From Nymphaea colorata (taxonomy: Eukaryota > Streptophyta > Magnoliopsida > Nymphaeales > Nymphaeaceae), in contig NC_045148.1 in assembly GCF_008831285.2 (NCBI RefSeq), forward strand, positions 620,001-684,000: DNA of 64,000 bases. The letters are read 5' to 3'. A program made the position numbers and the translations under genes. The notes under the pieces are model-generated. The model searched no databases and had not been told where the DNA came from. It was given only the letters and a program-made list of their open reading frames with translations. Below are positions 1 through 12,530 of the stretch, in pieces (the first letter of the stretch is position 1; each line of letters opens with the position of its first letter).

Positions 1-2200
1 CACTAAGGAAATCCGGCAAGTTTTTCTCCAAGTAGGCCAGCTTTACATTCCTTGCCCAGATACCCATTCCTTCATATAGGGGTTCTTCAAAGACTGTCAT
101 CTACTGAATGGCTTCACCCTTTTGGCTATTTGAGGATTAGCCAAGTGTCAACCAACATCCTCCCTGTCCACCAGCCATTTCTAGCTACCAACCAACCCAG
201 CTGGTTCTTTTGATCATAATCAAGTCTTCTGAGAAGTTATCTAGCCAACCCAATCATGGTAGACCAGTTTTTGAGCACCTTGGGTCCCTTTACCATATTA
301 GCTATCATAAGCCAAGGAGCCAGCCGAACCTTGTTGGTATACTTCTTGGCTAATAAACAACATCAATTTTCTTTGGGTTTTGGGCACCTTGTAGTTTTTT
401 GGTAAACTTCTCTGCTTTTTCAGGCCAGCTGAATCTCCCTATTTAATGTGGCCTTCCATTGGAAACATGTTCTCGGTCGGCTGAAGCTTGTTCTTGGCAA
501 ACCTTCTGCTTGAACCACTGAGTCCAACCTTTCCACTACTCTCAGTTTTGAAAACTCTTGGTTGTCCTAACCCTTCATAGCTAGCCAGGTTGAGGGTGAA
601 TAGGCATAGCCCTAATCATTGTCCTTGCGTCACCTATGGTTGAGATGGTTGAACTGTAGCTAGCCATGTCTAGGCACCTACCGCCTACACTCGGCCACTT
701 CAATTCCCTCTCTCGTTCGAATCAGACTACATACAAAGGGCATGTGCCAATCCCACTAGCTAATTGTACAATGATTGGAGGACAACATGTGTGAGACTCT
801 AGCTTTTGAGTGAAAAGTCATCCATCGTGAGAACTCAAGCAGCCATGGTCAACTCCAACTGAGACTGGCAGGCTGTTGCTAATCCTTGCTGGCCACCACT
901 GGCCACTTGTAGTAGGCCTTCAAAAGCCACGTTTGTCATCATGGCTGTGAGGTGGCACCATTGGCCACTGGTAAAGATTGTTCAATCCCTCTATTAGGCA
1001 GGGTGGGTGTTTGAATTTTTCCACCTTTGGCTTCTTTGCCAGTAGGTTGGCCAAACAGCCTCGGTTGAGAGGAGTTGAGTCATGACAAAGGAGGGTGTGG
1101 TTTGGCATAGTACATGATGCTTGCATGGTTCGATAAGAGAGATGAGTGATTGATAAAATGCTTTTTAGCTGAATGAAATCTTTATTAATCTCCATATTGA
1201 GCAGGTTCTCTATGGTATGATTTGGTGTTGGTTTTACTAATGTACTGTGGGGGATTGTGCTGGGGATCTGTCTAACCGGGTGATTGATTGTACTCAGTAG
1301 GGCACGTCATGCTAGCCTAAGGGTCTTGGGAGTAGCCTAACGTGCGGTCGTCCAGCCTTGCCCAACCTACCTAGGCCATGGTGGTGAGTGCTGAATTGGC
1401 AAAGGCAGCAATCCCTTGAATCATCGAATGTGGTAGAGAGAGAGCACTGTGCTGGCAAGCTAGGGCAAGGTGGCACGGATTTGGGTGCCCAAGCGGTATG
1501 CATGCATGTTGAATAGGCCAACATGGCAGTAACAAAGCCGGGCCCTAGCTGGCTACTAGCCAAGGCTACATCCCAGTCTTCATACTGGTCCAGCATGGTG
1601 GGGTGCGCACTAGTCACTCGCCTAGCTGGTCGGTTAGTACCAAGTGGAGGGCATCAGGTGTACATTTAAGCAAGCAGAGTGGTCCATCGGGGCAATGGGT
1701 GCCCTTGTGGCATGTCAAGCTAGACCAAAGGGATAGGTGGGATGCTGGGAGCAGGCCAGGTGACAACTGGACCTTGGAGTGGTCAATGGTGGTGCACGGG
1801 CTCCCAATTGGTGGCTACACTTGATGGCTCTATCCAGGTGGCTTCCTCTTGGGGGGAAGGGGGAGGGGTGAGGGGCTAAACATGCTTGCTTCTTCAGCAT
1901 GGCCGTTTGGGTCTTGCTGGTGATCTATAGGGGCTGGTTTGGGCCAAGTGGCACCTGCACACAGGATGATGTAGAGCCCAACAAGGTTGTGGGCTGCTCT
2001 TGAGTCATGCATAAGCTGGCCAAGCTTGAACGACCCCTCCAATATTGTGTTTTCTAGCAGTGTGCATGACTGAAAAAGACATGACTGTGCGTGTATGCAG
2101 ACTTACCTCCTGACAGTCTATATGGTTGGTCAGGAGCCCAAATCGCAATGATGGTGGAGGGTCAAACCCCTCTTGTGATGATACATCCAAAATTTAACAA
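1..2200. other. Unassigned intergenic DNA
   Basis: No open frame here has recognisable protein motifs; the frames of 60-100 codons overlap on both strands and look like chance. The stretch is rich in CCAGCC/GGCCA words and less AT-rich than what follows, so it may be part of an old repeat such as an LTR, but no matching second copy is visible in the window. Confidence 0.4.
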
Positions 2201-2279
2201 TTGAATGGCAAAGAATTTCCAATATACAATAATAGCTTACTTATATGAAGGATTTTTGAGATTAAGCATTGGTTATCAA

Positions 2280-5200
2280 CAAGTCAATTAGTCCTTGAGA
2301 TGGCAGTGGATGGTAGTGCATAAGGCCCACTTTTCCTGTCATAAAAAATGGAAATATTTAATTAGTGTGGAGTGAACATAGATTTCAAGGTGGTTTTACA
2401 GAAAATAACATGAGAGGCTAGTAATAGGACGCTCACCGCAAGCCAAGGGAGGTTAAACAAAAATTTGATAATGTAGGTGAAGATTCCTCAACTATCACTA
2501 TAACTATGAAACAAATACACATTCTAGAGGATCTTGTTTATAAAGACATATACATGAGAGGTGGATAAAAACAACCGTTTTATAATTCAAGCAGGAGGTT
2601 TCGATGATTTTGAGGTAGGTTTTACATTAGTGAGAGAGTGAAGCTCCTTTAAATAAATTGGAGATAGTGCAGCCATGTGTGGAAGCAAAGGACTATGAGG
2701 CCATAATATAAGATGAGATAGTTTAGAGAGAGCTCTTGAGTGGGAGGAAAGCCTTTGGAAAGCCAAAGTAAGATGGAAGTAGCCACAACATATTTTGAGG
2801 AGTTCATGAAACTGTGATGAAGCTATGAGATATGTCTTTTGATATATATAACTAAGGAAAAAGAGTGTCTAATGAAGCGAATTGTAAATTGATAACTTCT
2901 ATCACAGAGGAAAATGAAAGTAGCAGTGATCAGCATGTGTACATTATAAAATATGATCTACCAAGAGTTGCCAATTCTTTCTTTAGAATGGGCAAGATGG
3001 TAAGGAATGTTAATAACACAAGCATCATGCTCATGTTTTACCCAAATTTAGAGATGCAGTGAAGATTGAAGATTTCAAACCCATTGCTAATTCTGCAATA
3101 GTATATATAAAATTATTGCAGAAGAGAGTAATCACTGAACGTTTGGAAAGACATGGTGATCGATGATCAATTTATATTGGCCTAGTAGTTGATTGATTTG
3201 TATTGGAGAGAGAAACAAGAGGTAGCATGCCTAAAGATGGACCCGTCAAAAGTATATGATGGGGTACCTTGGAACATCATAGAAACACAATCAAGGAACT
3301 AGGATTTCATCTTGATTGAATCAACTGGGTGATGATTTTTGTGAAAACTATATCATTTACTATGCTAATTAATAAGGGGAAAGGGAGGCAGTTTAAGGCC
3401 AGGAAAGGGCTAAGGGGACCAATTATCTCCTTACATCTTTATTCTAATTATGGAGATGGTTACTAGGGGCTTAAAAGGTGGAATGTAGCAAAGAAATATA
3501 GGAATTCTTAAATCCTCAAGAGGTTGTAGAAGTGTTAGTTCAATCATGTTCACAAGTAGTATCTTGATTTTCAGTAAAGGCATAAGAAGATATGTTTGAG
3601 CAATCAATAGCTTTCTGCATAATTTGGGGGGTAAAACAGGTCCAAAGATGAACAATTGTAAATCAAAGGTAGTGTGTTGCAACATAGAGGAAGAGAAGAT
3701 AATTTAGCTAGCTGATATATTTTTATGGGAGCTTAACCAGAAACTGCTTAAACATTTTGGATTGCCATTAGTGGCAGGTCAACCCATGGAGAGTCAGTGC
3801 AGTCAATTATTGGACAAGTTCAAGAAAAAGTTAACTAGTTAGAAGACTAACATCCTGTCTTATAAGGAAAGATTATACTTGATAAAACGTAACTTGGCCT
3901 CTCTCCTGGTATATCATATGCAAGCATACATGTTGCCTAGAATGGCTCTTTTCATTCAAATAAAAAAAATATATAGCATACTTTTTTGTAGGGAGAGGAG
4001 CTTATAGGTGGAAGGAAATGAAGGATAATATCATGACACAAATTGTGTAGACTGAAAAAAAAAAGAAGGTGTTAGTTCAAAGATGATGAAATACATAAAT
4101 GATTCTCTGGTAATAGGTAATGAAAGGTAAAATTATAGGGGTAACTTGTAAAATTGGCTAAAATGGAAGATATGTATGAGAGAAGAAAAAGTATGTGGTG
4201 TCTCCAGTACATATGGAAAGGATCCTGGGCAAGCTGGAGTGCAGGATGGTGTGGAGGAAAATCTAGGATAGTGTATGTTCGGCAATAGATAATGGTGCAA
4301 ACATGGAGTTTTGATAGATAGGTGGGGAGAAGAGATGCTAGTCAATGGCATTTGGAGAAATAATTATGTATTCATTACAATCGACTTCCATCTGATCATT
4401 GTAGAGGTGAAAATAAAGTATAGCATCAACCTTATATATCTGCTAGTGTAGACATAATTATCTAAGGTTGATCACTCAGTCAAGTGTTGTGGATGAGTGC
4501 GAAGAAATTTGTATAGTTTAATATCATTTATGAGAAAATTAGAACAAAGGCTAGTGAGAGGATTGGAGATTGAAACTTTGGAGCAACAAGATCCCTCTAT
4601 GGGCCTATTGGATGTATTTGGCCTGTGGAAACAATCTTCTCACTCCATACAAACTAAAAAGAGAAGTGATTAGTATGGCAAATAGGACATGTTCCATAGA
4701 AAAAAAGAATAATCAAATCAACACTTCCTTTTCAGGTGTCAAGTTGCAACAAAAGTGTGACACTTGATGGCAAAACATTTTTGTAGAAGGAGAATTCAAT
4801 GATAGAAATGGCTATTGAATTCCAACATTGGATAAAGATTAAGTTCAGTTAGAAGTGACTAACCATTTGCTGGGTTGTTTCATTCTAGGGGATAGTCTAT
4901 AAAATAGGGTGGACCAGAAATAAGTTGCTACATGAAGATGCACAATAATGCTTGGTAAAGTTTCTCTCATATTAGTTTGGCACAACTACGATGATGTTTA
5001 TATATCTCTGAAGTGTAAGGATAGGGATGAGGAAGCAATTAAGTTACGACTGGACCTTGGAATCATTTGCATAGCCAATTAGGTTTGGTAGCAAGCACGG
5101 AAGTTGATCTCATCTACATGATAGTGGTTAGAGTGAAGGGGTTGAAAATGATCCCTATGTGCATTGTTCTCCATTTTGAATGAGGCATTAGATTGATTTA

Positions 5201-5650
5201 TCACATGACACAACCAAGTAGAATCTAATAAGCTAGATTGGAGTTTAAATGAGCTAAGTTCAAATGCAGGTCACATAGAGATAGTGACAAATAACAAGGG
5301 GTGAGCTGTTAGAATGAGAGGGAGGATTGAAGGTAGAAGACCATGGCCTCTCAAGGGCAAATGAATTGAATGGTGAGGCAGACTGAAGTGATGAAGCACA
5401 ATCACTGCCTTAATAGTGGGAGACTGATTAAAAACTATTGTGAAAATGGGAACAGATACAAAGTGGGTTAGGTGGTCTTCTTTTGTATATAGGTGGGCTC
5501 TAAAAACCTTTTTGGTAGGGGAAGAGGCTGTCGTTTAGGCCTTTATTTTTGTTTACTTCTATTTTGTCTATATGGTTGATGCAAGAATTCAGATTCCTTT
5601 TTCTTCATTTGTTTCTTGTTGTAAATATAATTTTTGGTAATAAAGGGCAA
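2280..5650 (+). mobile_element. Eroded LINE (L1-type non-LTR retrotransposon) remnant
   Basis: Forward-strand translation across frameshifts and stops gives the ordered landmarks of a plant L1 ORF2 reverse transcriptase. A relic of the glycine/proline-rich block before the RT core lies near 2,740-2,780. The block leading into conserved RT motifs, with KIEDFKPI, is near 3,060-3,090, and the first catalytic block resembling KMDPSKVYD is near 3,235-3,265. The RGLRxGxxxSxxLF-like block near 3,395-3,440 is only partly preserved. The thumb-like region (SYKERLYLIK) is near 3,860-3,890. From about 5,460 the sequence is T-rich and ends near a TAATAAAGG motif at about 5,640, as plant L1 3' ends often do. 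Stops and frameshifts occur throughout, so it is long dead. The 5' limit and any target duplication were not found. Confidence is high for LINE ancestry and low for exact edges. Confidence 0.72.
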
Positions 5651-5659
5651 AATCCTCCA

Positions 5660-6250
5660 ACTTATTTTTATTTGGAATTAGAATAAGATGGATAATAAGA
5701 GCTAGAAAATATACCTGTACTTATTATAATGACATGATAAATGGGTATTGATTATATATTCCAAAATTGAAGGGTGTTGCCATTTATATTTATGTTGTTT
5801 TCAATGAATTGAGTTCTTGGAATTGGATTGAAGGTTCAAGTGCATCAATGTAGGACCCAACTTAAGTTTGCTGTAAATATCTTTTTTCTTCACTTGTCTC
5901 AAGCTTATAAGGGTCATGTTGCAAAGACCAATTAAACGAATGACGTGGCAGATTTTTTTTTGCTTCAACCAAAACTCCTCCAAGACCCAACTTAGTGCAT
6001 GAAAGCACAAAGACAATGTGGTTGTGAGGACACAAATTCACCTCTTAGGACGGTAAAGTCAATAAAAGAAAATTATATTCTTAGGCATTTTCCTTGATGC
6101 TTGAAGAGCTCATATTTTGTGAAGATGCTTCTATGGAACAAGAAACAGGAAACCCACGGGAAAAGAAAAGGCAAAGAATGATGCTTGAGTACTTATATAT
6201 CAATCAATTGGTGGAAATCTACAAAATAGAATATAATGCACATTGAAATG
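5660..6250. other. Unassigned spacer
   Basis: AT-rich spacer between the LINE relic and the copia relic. No coding, RNA or repeat signature was recognised. Confidence 0.35.
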
Positions 6251-6254
6251 CACA

Positions 6255-7490
6255 ATCATGAAAAGCAAAGCTCATTGTTAAAGGCTATACTAAAAAAATA
6301 TGGGTAGAATTTTCAAGTCTTTTTTCAGTTGCACATTTTGAAACAATTATTTCGTATTAGCAATTTATATGAAGTGGTCAATTTATTAATTTAATATAAA
6401 GTTGACATTTTTAAATGGCTTATTAGAAGAAGAAGTTTATTTGCCACCACAAGGTCCACTGTTAGTGGAAAAAAGGTGAATGTGTAGGTTGAAAGAGCTT
6501 TTTACAGCCTCAAATAAACACATTGAGCATGTAATAGAAGATAAGACTAATACTTAATGCAAAATGGTTTTCGCAGAAGTAAGAGTGGATACATACATTC
6601 CTATAAATTGTGTTTATGTAGATGAATTCATGTTTATAGGTTTTTCTAGTAGTCTATTAAAGAATTTAAAGTGAGTGTTACACATAAATTTGTTATGTTA
6701 GATTTGCGATTACTACAACACTTTCTTGGACATTAAGTCCAATAATAGTGTTTTCATTTTCATGAAAAGTATATGTCATATTAGCTTGAAAAAAATTTAA
6801 TATGTTGATGTACTAAGCCAGTGCAACTCCATGATTCTAAATTGAAATTAACCATATATAATGACAGTATTGAAGACTAGTGTGAAGTTGTGGAGTTTAA
6901 TTAAGAAACTGATATATTTCACATGGACATGTTTTGATATGTATTCCTAATTGAATTGATCTAAACATTTATGGATTGTCTATCACTATATCATGTGGAG
7001 TACCAAAATGAATCCTTCATTATATTTGAGCAAAAATTGACAATAAAATGTGATGCCGATTTAATGCCATACTTATGCTTAATTAATTTTTTTTCAAAAA
7101 TGATAAGGTTGATTTTGTAGATAACAAGAAAAGCACTAATCATGTCTTGTTCATCCTTGGTTAGGAGCTACGCTGTGGATGTTCTCCTCTTTAGAAGTAG
7201 AGTACATTGCCACAACAACATCCACATGTCAAGTTATTTGGGCATGAATAATTTTAGCAATTTAAACTAAGAACAAGTACAAGTAATGGCATTGTATTGT
7301 GATAACCAAGGGACAATTTCTATAATGAAAAAAAAGGATGTTTTGTGGAAGAAATAAATATATTGATTGCTACATCATCACTTCATTCAAGAAATAGTTA
7401 TTGAACAAATGGTAACAGTGAAATATTGTTACATGAATGTTCAAGCTGGTATAAGTTTTGTCAATGTTAATGCTTACTCAATTCTTGTAG
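6255..7490 (+). pseudogene. Eroded Ty1/copia reverse transcriptase-RNase H fragment
   Basis: Translating forward across stops and frameshifts gives copia pol landmarks in order. An RT start resembling VKGYT is near 6,280, and PVAHFET is near 6,330. LTFLNGLLEEEVY (canonical K/SAFLNG..EEVY) is near 6,400-6,450. The catalytic box reads YVDE instead of YVDD near 6,620. The LLQHFLG block (canonical LLHYFLG) is near 6,710, and KPVQLH (canonical KPVxTPM) is near 6,820. The RNase H DNQGTISIMKK-like block is near 7,300-7,330, followed by a remnant of the HID..HFI block near 7,360-7,390. No LTR or primer site is recognisable on either side. It is a dead fragment, unrelated in family to the two larger copia elements in this window. 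Confidence 0.7.
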
Positions 7491-8309
7491 ATGCTACCCT
7501 TATGTACTACAAATGGTGGGTGAAACACTTTAGTTGATAGGTGTACCATAGGTTCACTCAAATCCTGAAGTAGGCCCTGATGAATGGGGAGGTCTTTTAT
7601 TCATGTTCGCATTGCTTCCACTCACTCATATAACCCAATCTCTAGATATCTCACAAAAGCAACTTTTACAAATGATAATCATCTGTTTAAGTGTATACTT
7701 TTGTATCAAAGAAGTACTTATTGGTAACAAACTGGTAGGAACCATGCCAAACCCCAGCTGCCCTATAAAAATATATAAGTAAATGGCAAGATGATGATGT
7801 TTCTTGTTTTCTGATATACTAAAAAGGAACTACTCATCCTAAAACATGTATTTTTCATCAGCACGTAAGCTGAAGCATAGCAAAATTGGCACCTTGAGGC
7901 ACCAAAAGTAAGCCCTATACCGTAAGGGGATAAGAGGTTAAGTGGGTGCTTCAACCTTCTGTTGGTCGGTGGGTCTTCCCACTCACCCAAAGTTGGTATG
8001 TTTTCATGTAGGTTTGCAGGGAAAAATGTGGCCACATAACTTGCCACATGTTGGCAGAATTCTGGTTAGCAAAACCTTTATGCTTTCTCCTGCCTTAGAG
8101 GAGTACAGTTAACTGCCTTCAGCAATTGATGGCCCTCAAAAGTTTGTGAAACCTTACTTGGTCCCACAGACAGGCTGCTAGTTCTCACAAGATGAACATG
8201 GTACTTATTGCATTTCGCGCTATTTCAAACAAATAATTTGAGTGGAGTTTTGATAGTTTAGTTGGTTACACCAGGAAGCTGTAGTTTTTTTTTTTTTTTT
8301 TGGGGGGGG

Positions 8310-8349
<40 letters not shown>

Positions 8350-8483
8350 AATTAACTCCCTTTATAACATGAAAAGCTGTATTGTAACAAAGTCTGTAAC
8401 TATTTATGAGAAAAGATACTACGACTAGACACTCATAGTTTTACATAAAATATTTCAAGATTGCAAGTGTGGTGTCCTTAATT
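7491..8483. other. Unassigned DNA including the 3' flank of laccase A
   Basis: No gene was recognised. The part next to 8,483 is the 3' flank (probably 3'UTR) of laccase A on the minus strand. A T-run/G-run/(GA)n tract lies at 8,285-8,347. A 94-codon minus-strand frame at 7,763-8,047 has no recognisable domain and is not called. Confidence 0.4.
8285..8347. repeat. Poly-T / poly-G / (GA)n compound microsatellite
   Basis: About 17 T, then about 11 G, then roughly 17 GA units ending in GGGAGAGAA. It lies about 140 bp beyond the laccase A stop codon. Confidence 0.9.
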
Positions 8484-11445
8484 TCACTGATCAAATGGGT
8501 CATAGCCCCCACTGTTGTCAATAATTTGTGCATCTGAGCACTTGGGCATATATGAAGGAGGAGGCAACAAGCTCGTCTCATTTGTAGGACCATTCTTCAC
8601 AATAAATACGGTTGCCATTCCCCACGTAAAATGGCGTTCAAAGTGGCAATGCAGGAGCCAAACACCTGTACGTTGAAAACAAATAAAAAACAGTCAAGCG
8701 ATAGATCACTTAGAACTACATAAAGTTACAATCACAATGAGGTAACAGTTGATGTTCTCCAAAAATTCATTTTCTTGGTAAAAGTTAGGCAGAAACGATA
8801 TTTACTTTTGGAAATACATGTTTAGCATGTAAGAGCAAAACAGAGAGCAGGTAGGCCAAACCAGGTAGTACCTAGATGATGGAGATGTGTAGTGGGGTTA
8901 TGTAGCTAATTGATTAATAACATGTCATTACTATGACTCTTATCAGAAACATGTACATTATGGTTCAAGTGTTTGCTTCTATTACAAGCAGTTGTTTTGC
9001 TTCACATGTGAACAATTCTAGGCAGAACAAGGGAATGGAAAAGAGAAGTGATGTAACAATTACCTGGGTTGTTTGCTCTGAATCTCAGGGCAGCCCAACC
9101 ACCATATGGGACTCCAACCGTGTTCTCCCGTGGTGGATCAACCAAATTGTAGTTCAACGGGTCCTTATCGGGATCAAAGTTTCCAAAACCCCGCCCCACC
9201 ACATAGAAATCATACCCATGTAGGTGCATCGGATGATTGATCGCTTGCAAGACAGTCGTTCCTTGGTACACGATCTCCACTGTTTCATTGTAGTTCAACA
9301 CCTTCACCCTCGTTCCAATCTCAGGATATCTTAGACTATCCGGAAGGTCCTCATCCGTGAAATTGTACAGATAGGGTGGATAGCTCGGAAAATCGGTGGT
9401 GTAAATACCCTTGACGTGTTGATAGTAGGCATCCAGAATGTCGATGGAAGGGTTGGCAAATGATACATTGTTCATACTTGAGGAGAACCTGGTGCCCAAT
9501 ACGCCTTTGCAGCTGTCATTTGGACAGCGCTGTAAGTTCATGGACACAGTGAACATAAACCTGGAGTCGACCTCCATTGGGACATCGATGGGATGCTCCT
9601 CTGATGCCAGACTCCGCTCTTGCACCACAAAATCATATGCCGCTTTGGTGTCGAGAACTCCAGGAAGATCAGGAAAGGGGATGGAGCTCTGGGAGGTGGT
9701 GTTGGAACCTTCATATTCCACTAAAGCCGTGGTCACCGTGCTGTCAAAATACAGAGTTTCGCTGGTAGCAATGTAAGGATTGAGGCCGATGTAGTAAAGG
9801 CCCTCCGTCTGGTTGGCCTGCACCAGAATGTCCATAGTCTGCCCTGGGCTGATGACGACGAAGTCGGTGTCGAAAGGCTTGAGGTACGATCCGTCCCTAC
9901 CAACAACCTTAAGTGTGTGATTTGCTATGCCAAAGAAGTGGCCGGTTGTCATTGCGCCGTTGACAAGGCGAAGAAGGTAGGTTCTGCCATGCTCAAAGTC
10001 AAACCGAGTCATTCCTGCGCAAAGGGCGACAATCAGGAAAATATCGTTACGCTCAAACCGAACCTCTCGATACAAGCTTTTAACAGTTGCAATGGGTCAT
10101 AACTAGAAACGTCATTGGATCAAATTTGAATTGAATATCTCTGCGTTTCCTAACATTCATATCCACTAAAATTCAGATTCAACTATGAATAAAGAAAAGT
10201 TATATTTGAATCTGAAATTTAATTTTACAGTCTAATCCAATCTGAATCTGAATTTTGAACCGAATCGGACTGGTTTTAAACAAGTAAGAGCATTAGACAT
10301 GATATTTATTTAAAACTAAATCTTATCCGAATTTGATTGAATATTAATGTATTATTCAAATTTGAATCCGAATTTGATTGGATGTCATTTTTCAAATTCT
10401 AATTTGATCCAGTTCATAATCAAATATTAATTTTTTCCCCATATCCAATTTTTTAGAAACAATTGGGTCAGATATCCAGTTTAAATCGAATATATTGACA
10501 TCTCTAGTAACTTCAAAAATTAAAAGCAAAATATTTAGAAAAGGGCGTCGAACTTTTAGAGTAATAACAAAAACACAGTCCAGATTCCTAAGTTTTGATA
10601 TAAGCTGCTGTTTCTTGGCACTTGTTGACAAACAAGGCTGTCAAGACCAACCGTGGTTAACAAAAAATTTCTTTACGAAAAGTGACTTTGTTTTGTTTTC
10701 TTTCTCCATGAAGCGCCTTGAGAGATTGTTTTTCCTTTGGAACCGAGTATTACTACCGTTCCATCTTGTCACCCACCACTAAAGGCTTCCTCTCAAATAG
10801 GCACCTCAGTAAGGAGTGAATTCTGGTCTCAAAGCATAAAATGTCTTAGCTACCAACTTAGAATATTGCTGTTGCAAACTAACTTGCAAAGTTAGGCCTT
10901 TCTTGTTTGTGGCTTTGAACGGCCGGTGGCAGCTTTGCCCTGAGTTTTGTGTTGGTGAAAAGTAAACGGCTAATGTGGGGTGTACACTGTTACTGTTGAT
11001 GTCAAGACAACTTAAGACCCTGGAAGCAGGAGCACTGAGGGGCTTTCGGGTCTCATTTGGGTGGTAGAGATGAACCTCTTGCTCACCCAAAACTGGTTTG
11101 TACACGCAGACACATGAACAAATTCGGATTAAAAGCACTATTCATTGGGTTGAAAGCTGAACTATTGAAAGGATCCACCCATTCCATATAAGTGTTTTGT
11201 TCAAACACTTCTACATCAAAAGATTTTTTAACTTATCAAGAGAATGCAATACTAACCTTCTTCAGAGCAATTGTGCTGGTCACCTGGTTGGCCATTTATG
11301 GTGAATGCGTCCGATTTGTTGAAGTCTGCCCCAGTCAATATTTTTTCGTGCAGCATGGCCATCACATCAATTTTCCACCATTCACCTTGTGTCATTCATA
11401 GTAAAAATGAAGTTCAATTTTCTTTTCTAATATATATATATATAT

Positions 11446-11492
<47 letters not shown>

Positions 11493-12468
11493 AGTAGCAG
11501 CTTACTTATGACAACTTCATACTCCTTATCCGGCTTGGGGAATGGATAGGTGGCTCCAACTTTGGGATAGACCACAACAGCACCGTGGACCGTCCAACGG
11601 GTCCAGTCACTATGAGCATGATACCAGATGGTCCCTTCCTCCTCGCTAAAATGTAAATCGTGCGTAAAATTTGTTCCTGCCGGGATGCCACACATGGTGA
11701 TGTATTCCGGCCCATCCGACCAAGGGTTCCCCGGGTTCAGTAGTCCATGCCTGTTTCATTCCTTTACCAAATTTAATACACCCGCGGCGACACTAAAATT
11801 AATTATTCGTGCCTCGTGATCTCAACCAAAAGGATCGTCGGAAAAGACTCGCCGGAAATGATCCGAATTTTGCCAGAATTAGTTTAAAAGGAAGAGAAGA
11901 AGTCATGTCAAGGTAGGCCACATACCAGTGGATAGTGAGAGGCCAAGGAGCCAAGTTGACTACGTTCACAATCAACCTGTCTCCCTTGTTTACATACAAA
12001 GTTGGCCCTGGGAACTTGCCGTTGATGGTCAAGATATTCTTGCTGCTGCAGAGTCGCGTGTAATTGGTTGGAGCCACCTGCAGGAAAGGGATTATGTCGA
12101 GGAACATAGATTATACCAAAATGGGTCTTATCTTCACGTTCACGTCAATGAAAAACTATTAGCATTCAAACGGAAGAATGCTCTGCAATTTCTAGAAAAC
12201 AAGGATTAAAATCAAAAGAGTAGAGCAATATTGAAATGAATCGTGCACATTTCTCTGACATGAACTGATCAACGTTGCGCCAAGTCCCCAGATGAATGGT
12301 TCCAGTCTTGAAATCATCAGGAAAAGAATGCGGCCTGCAGGGGAAGTAAGGAGAACTTACAACGAAGTCATGGTAGTGAGTAGTTCTGCAATCGGCCTGC
12401 GATGGGAGTGAGCAGAAGGCAAGGCAGAAGAGAAGCAGCAGGAGGAGAACGGCCCTGTAGGAGTCCAT
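8484..12468 (-). CDS. Laccase A (secreted multicopper oxidase), six exons, 588 aa
   Basis: A p-diphenol:O2 oxidoreductase that couples phenolics in the apoplast. Exons (5' to 3'): 12468-12361, 12077-11926, 11750-11506, 11385-11257, 10014-9064 and 8665-8484. Their sizes are 108, 152, 245, 129, 951 and 182 bp; every intron is GT..AG and the joined frame is open with stop TGA. The 152/245/129-bp internal exons are the plant laccase hallmark. The start ATG at 12,468 opens a signal peptide (leucine-rich core about residues 8-20, likely cleaved near residue 25). Copper motifs are HWHG (L1), WYHAHSDW (L2), HPMHLHG (L3) and HCHFERHFTWGM (L4), so the type-1 axial ligand is Met. SDWTR and HCHFERH suggest the LAC14/15-type group. 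Seventeen residues follow the conserved PPPxxMPKC end. Laccase B is its tandem partner upstream. No broken residue was seen; the gene looks functional. Confidence 0.95.
10100..10500. repeat. Degenerate GAATTTGA-type repeats in laccase A intron 4
   Basis: Intron 4 (10,015-11,256; 1,242 bp) is far longer than its counterpart in laccase B (97 bp). This part contains many variants of a word such as GAATCCGAATTTGATTGG, giving a diverged short-period repeat. It looks like a decayed insertion; no terminal repeats were found. Confidence 0.5.
11429..11492. repeat. (TA)n(GA)n microsatellite in laccase A intron 3
   Basis: A run of TA units followed by about 18 GA units, immediately downstream (in gene sense) of the exon 3 donor at 11,505. 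It fills about half of the 120-bp intron. Confidence 0.95.
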
Positions 12469-12520
12469 GTCTGTCGCCTGGCCGACCACTTCGTAGCTGA
12501 GAAGTTGAAGTTGGACGCAG

Positions 12521-12530
12521 TGTATATAAC
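12521..12530 (-). promoter_or_regulatory. Candidate TATA box of laccase A
   Basis: On the minus strand GTTATATACA lies about 55 bp upstream of the ATG at 12,468. That would give a transcription start near 12,495 and a 5'UTR of about 25-30 nt. Laccase B has a TATA-like box at nearly the same distance. This is a position-based call. Confidence 0.5.

Noticed and set aside
7763-8047. 94-codon minus-strand frame ending near the laccase A 3' flank
   Set aside because: Fairly protein-like composition, but no domain, no promoter and no homologue recognised; too weak to call.
5641-8483. A third laccase copy downstream of laccase A
   Set aside because: Looked for HWHG, HPMHLHG and HCH motifs on both strands; none found outside the two genes.
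10806-11138. 110-codon minus-strand frame inside laccase A intron 4
   Set aside because: Lies within a well-supported intron and has no recognisable domain.
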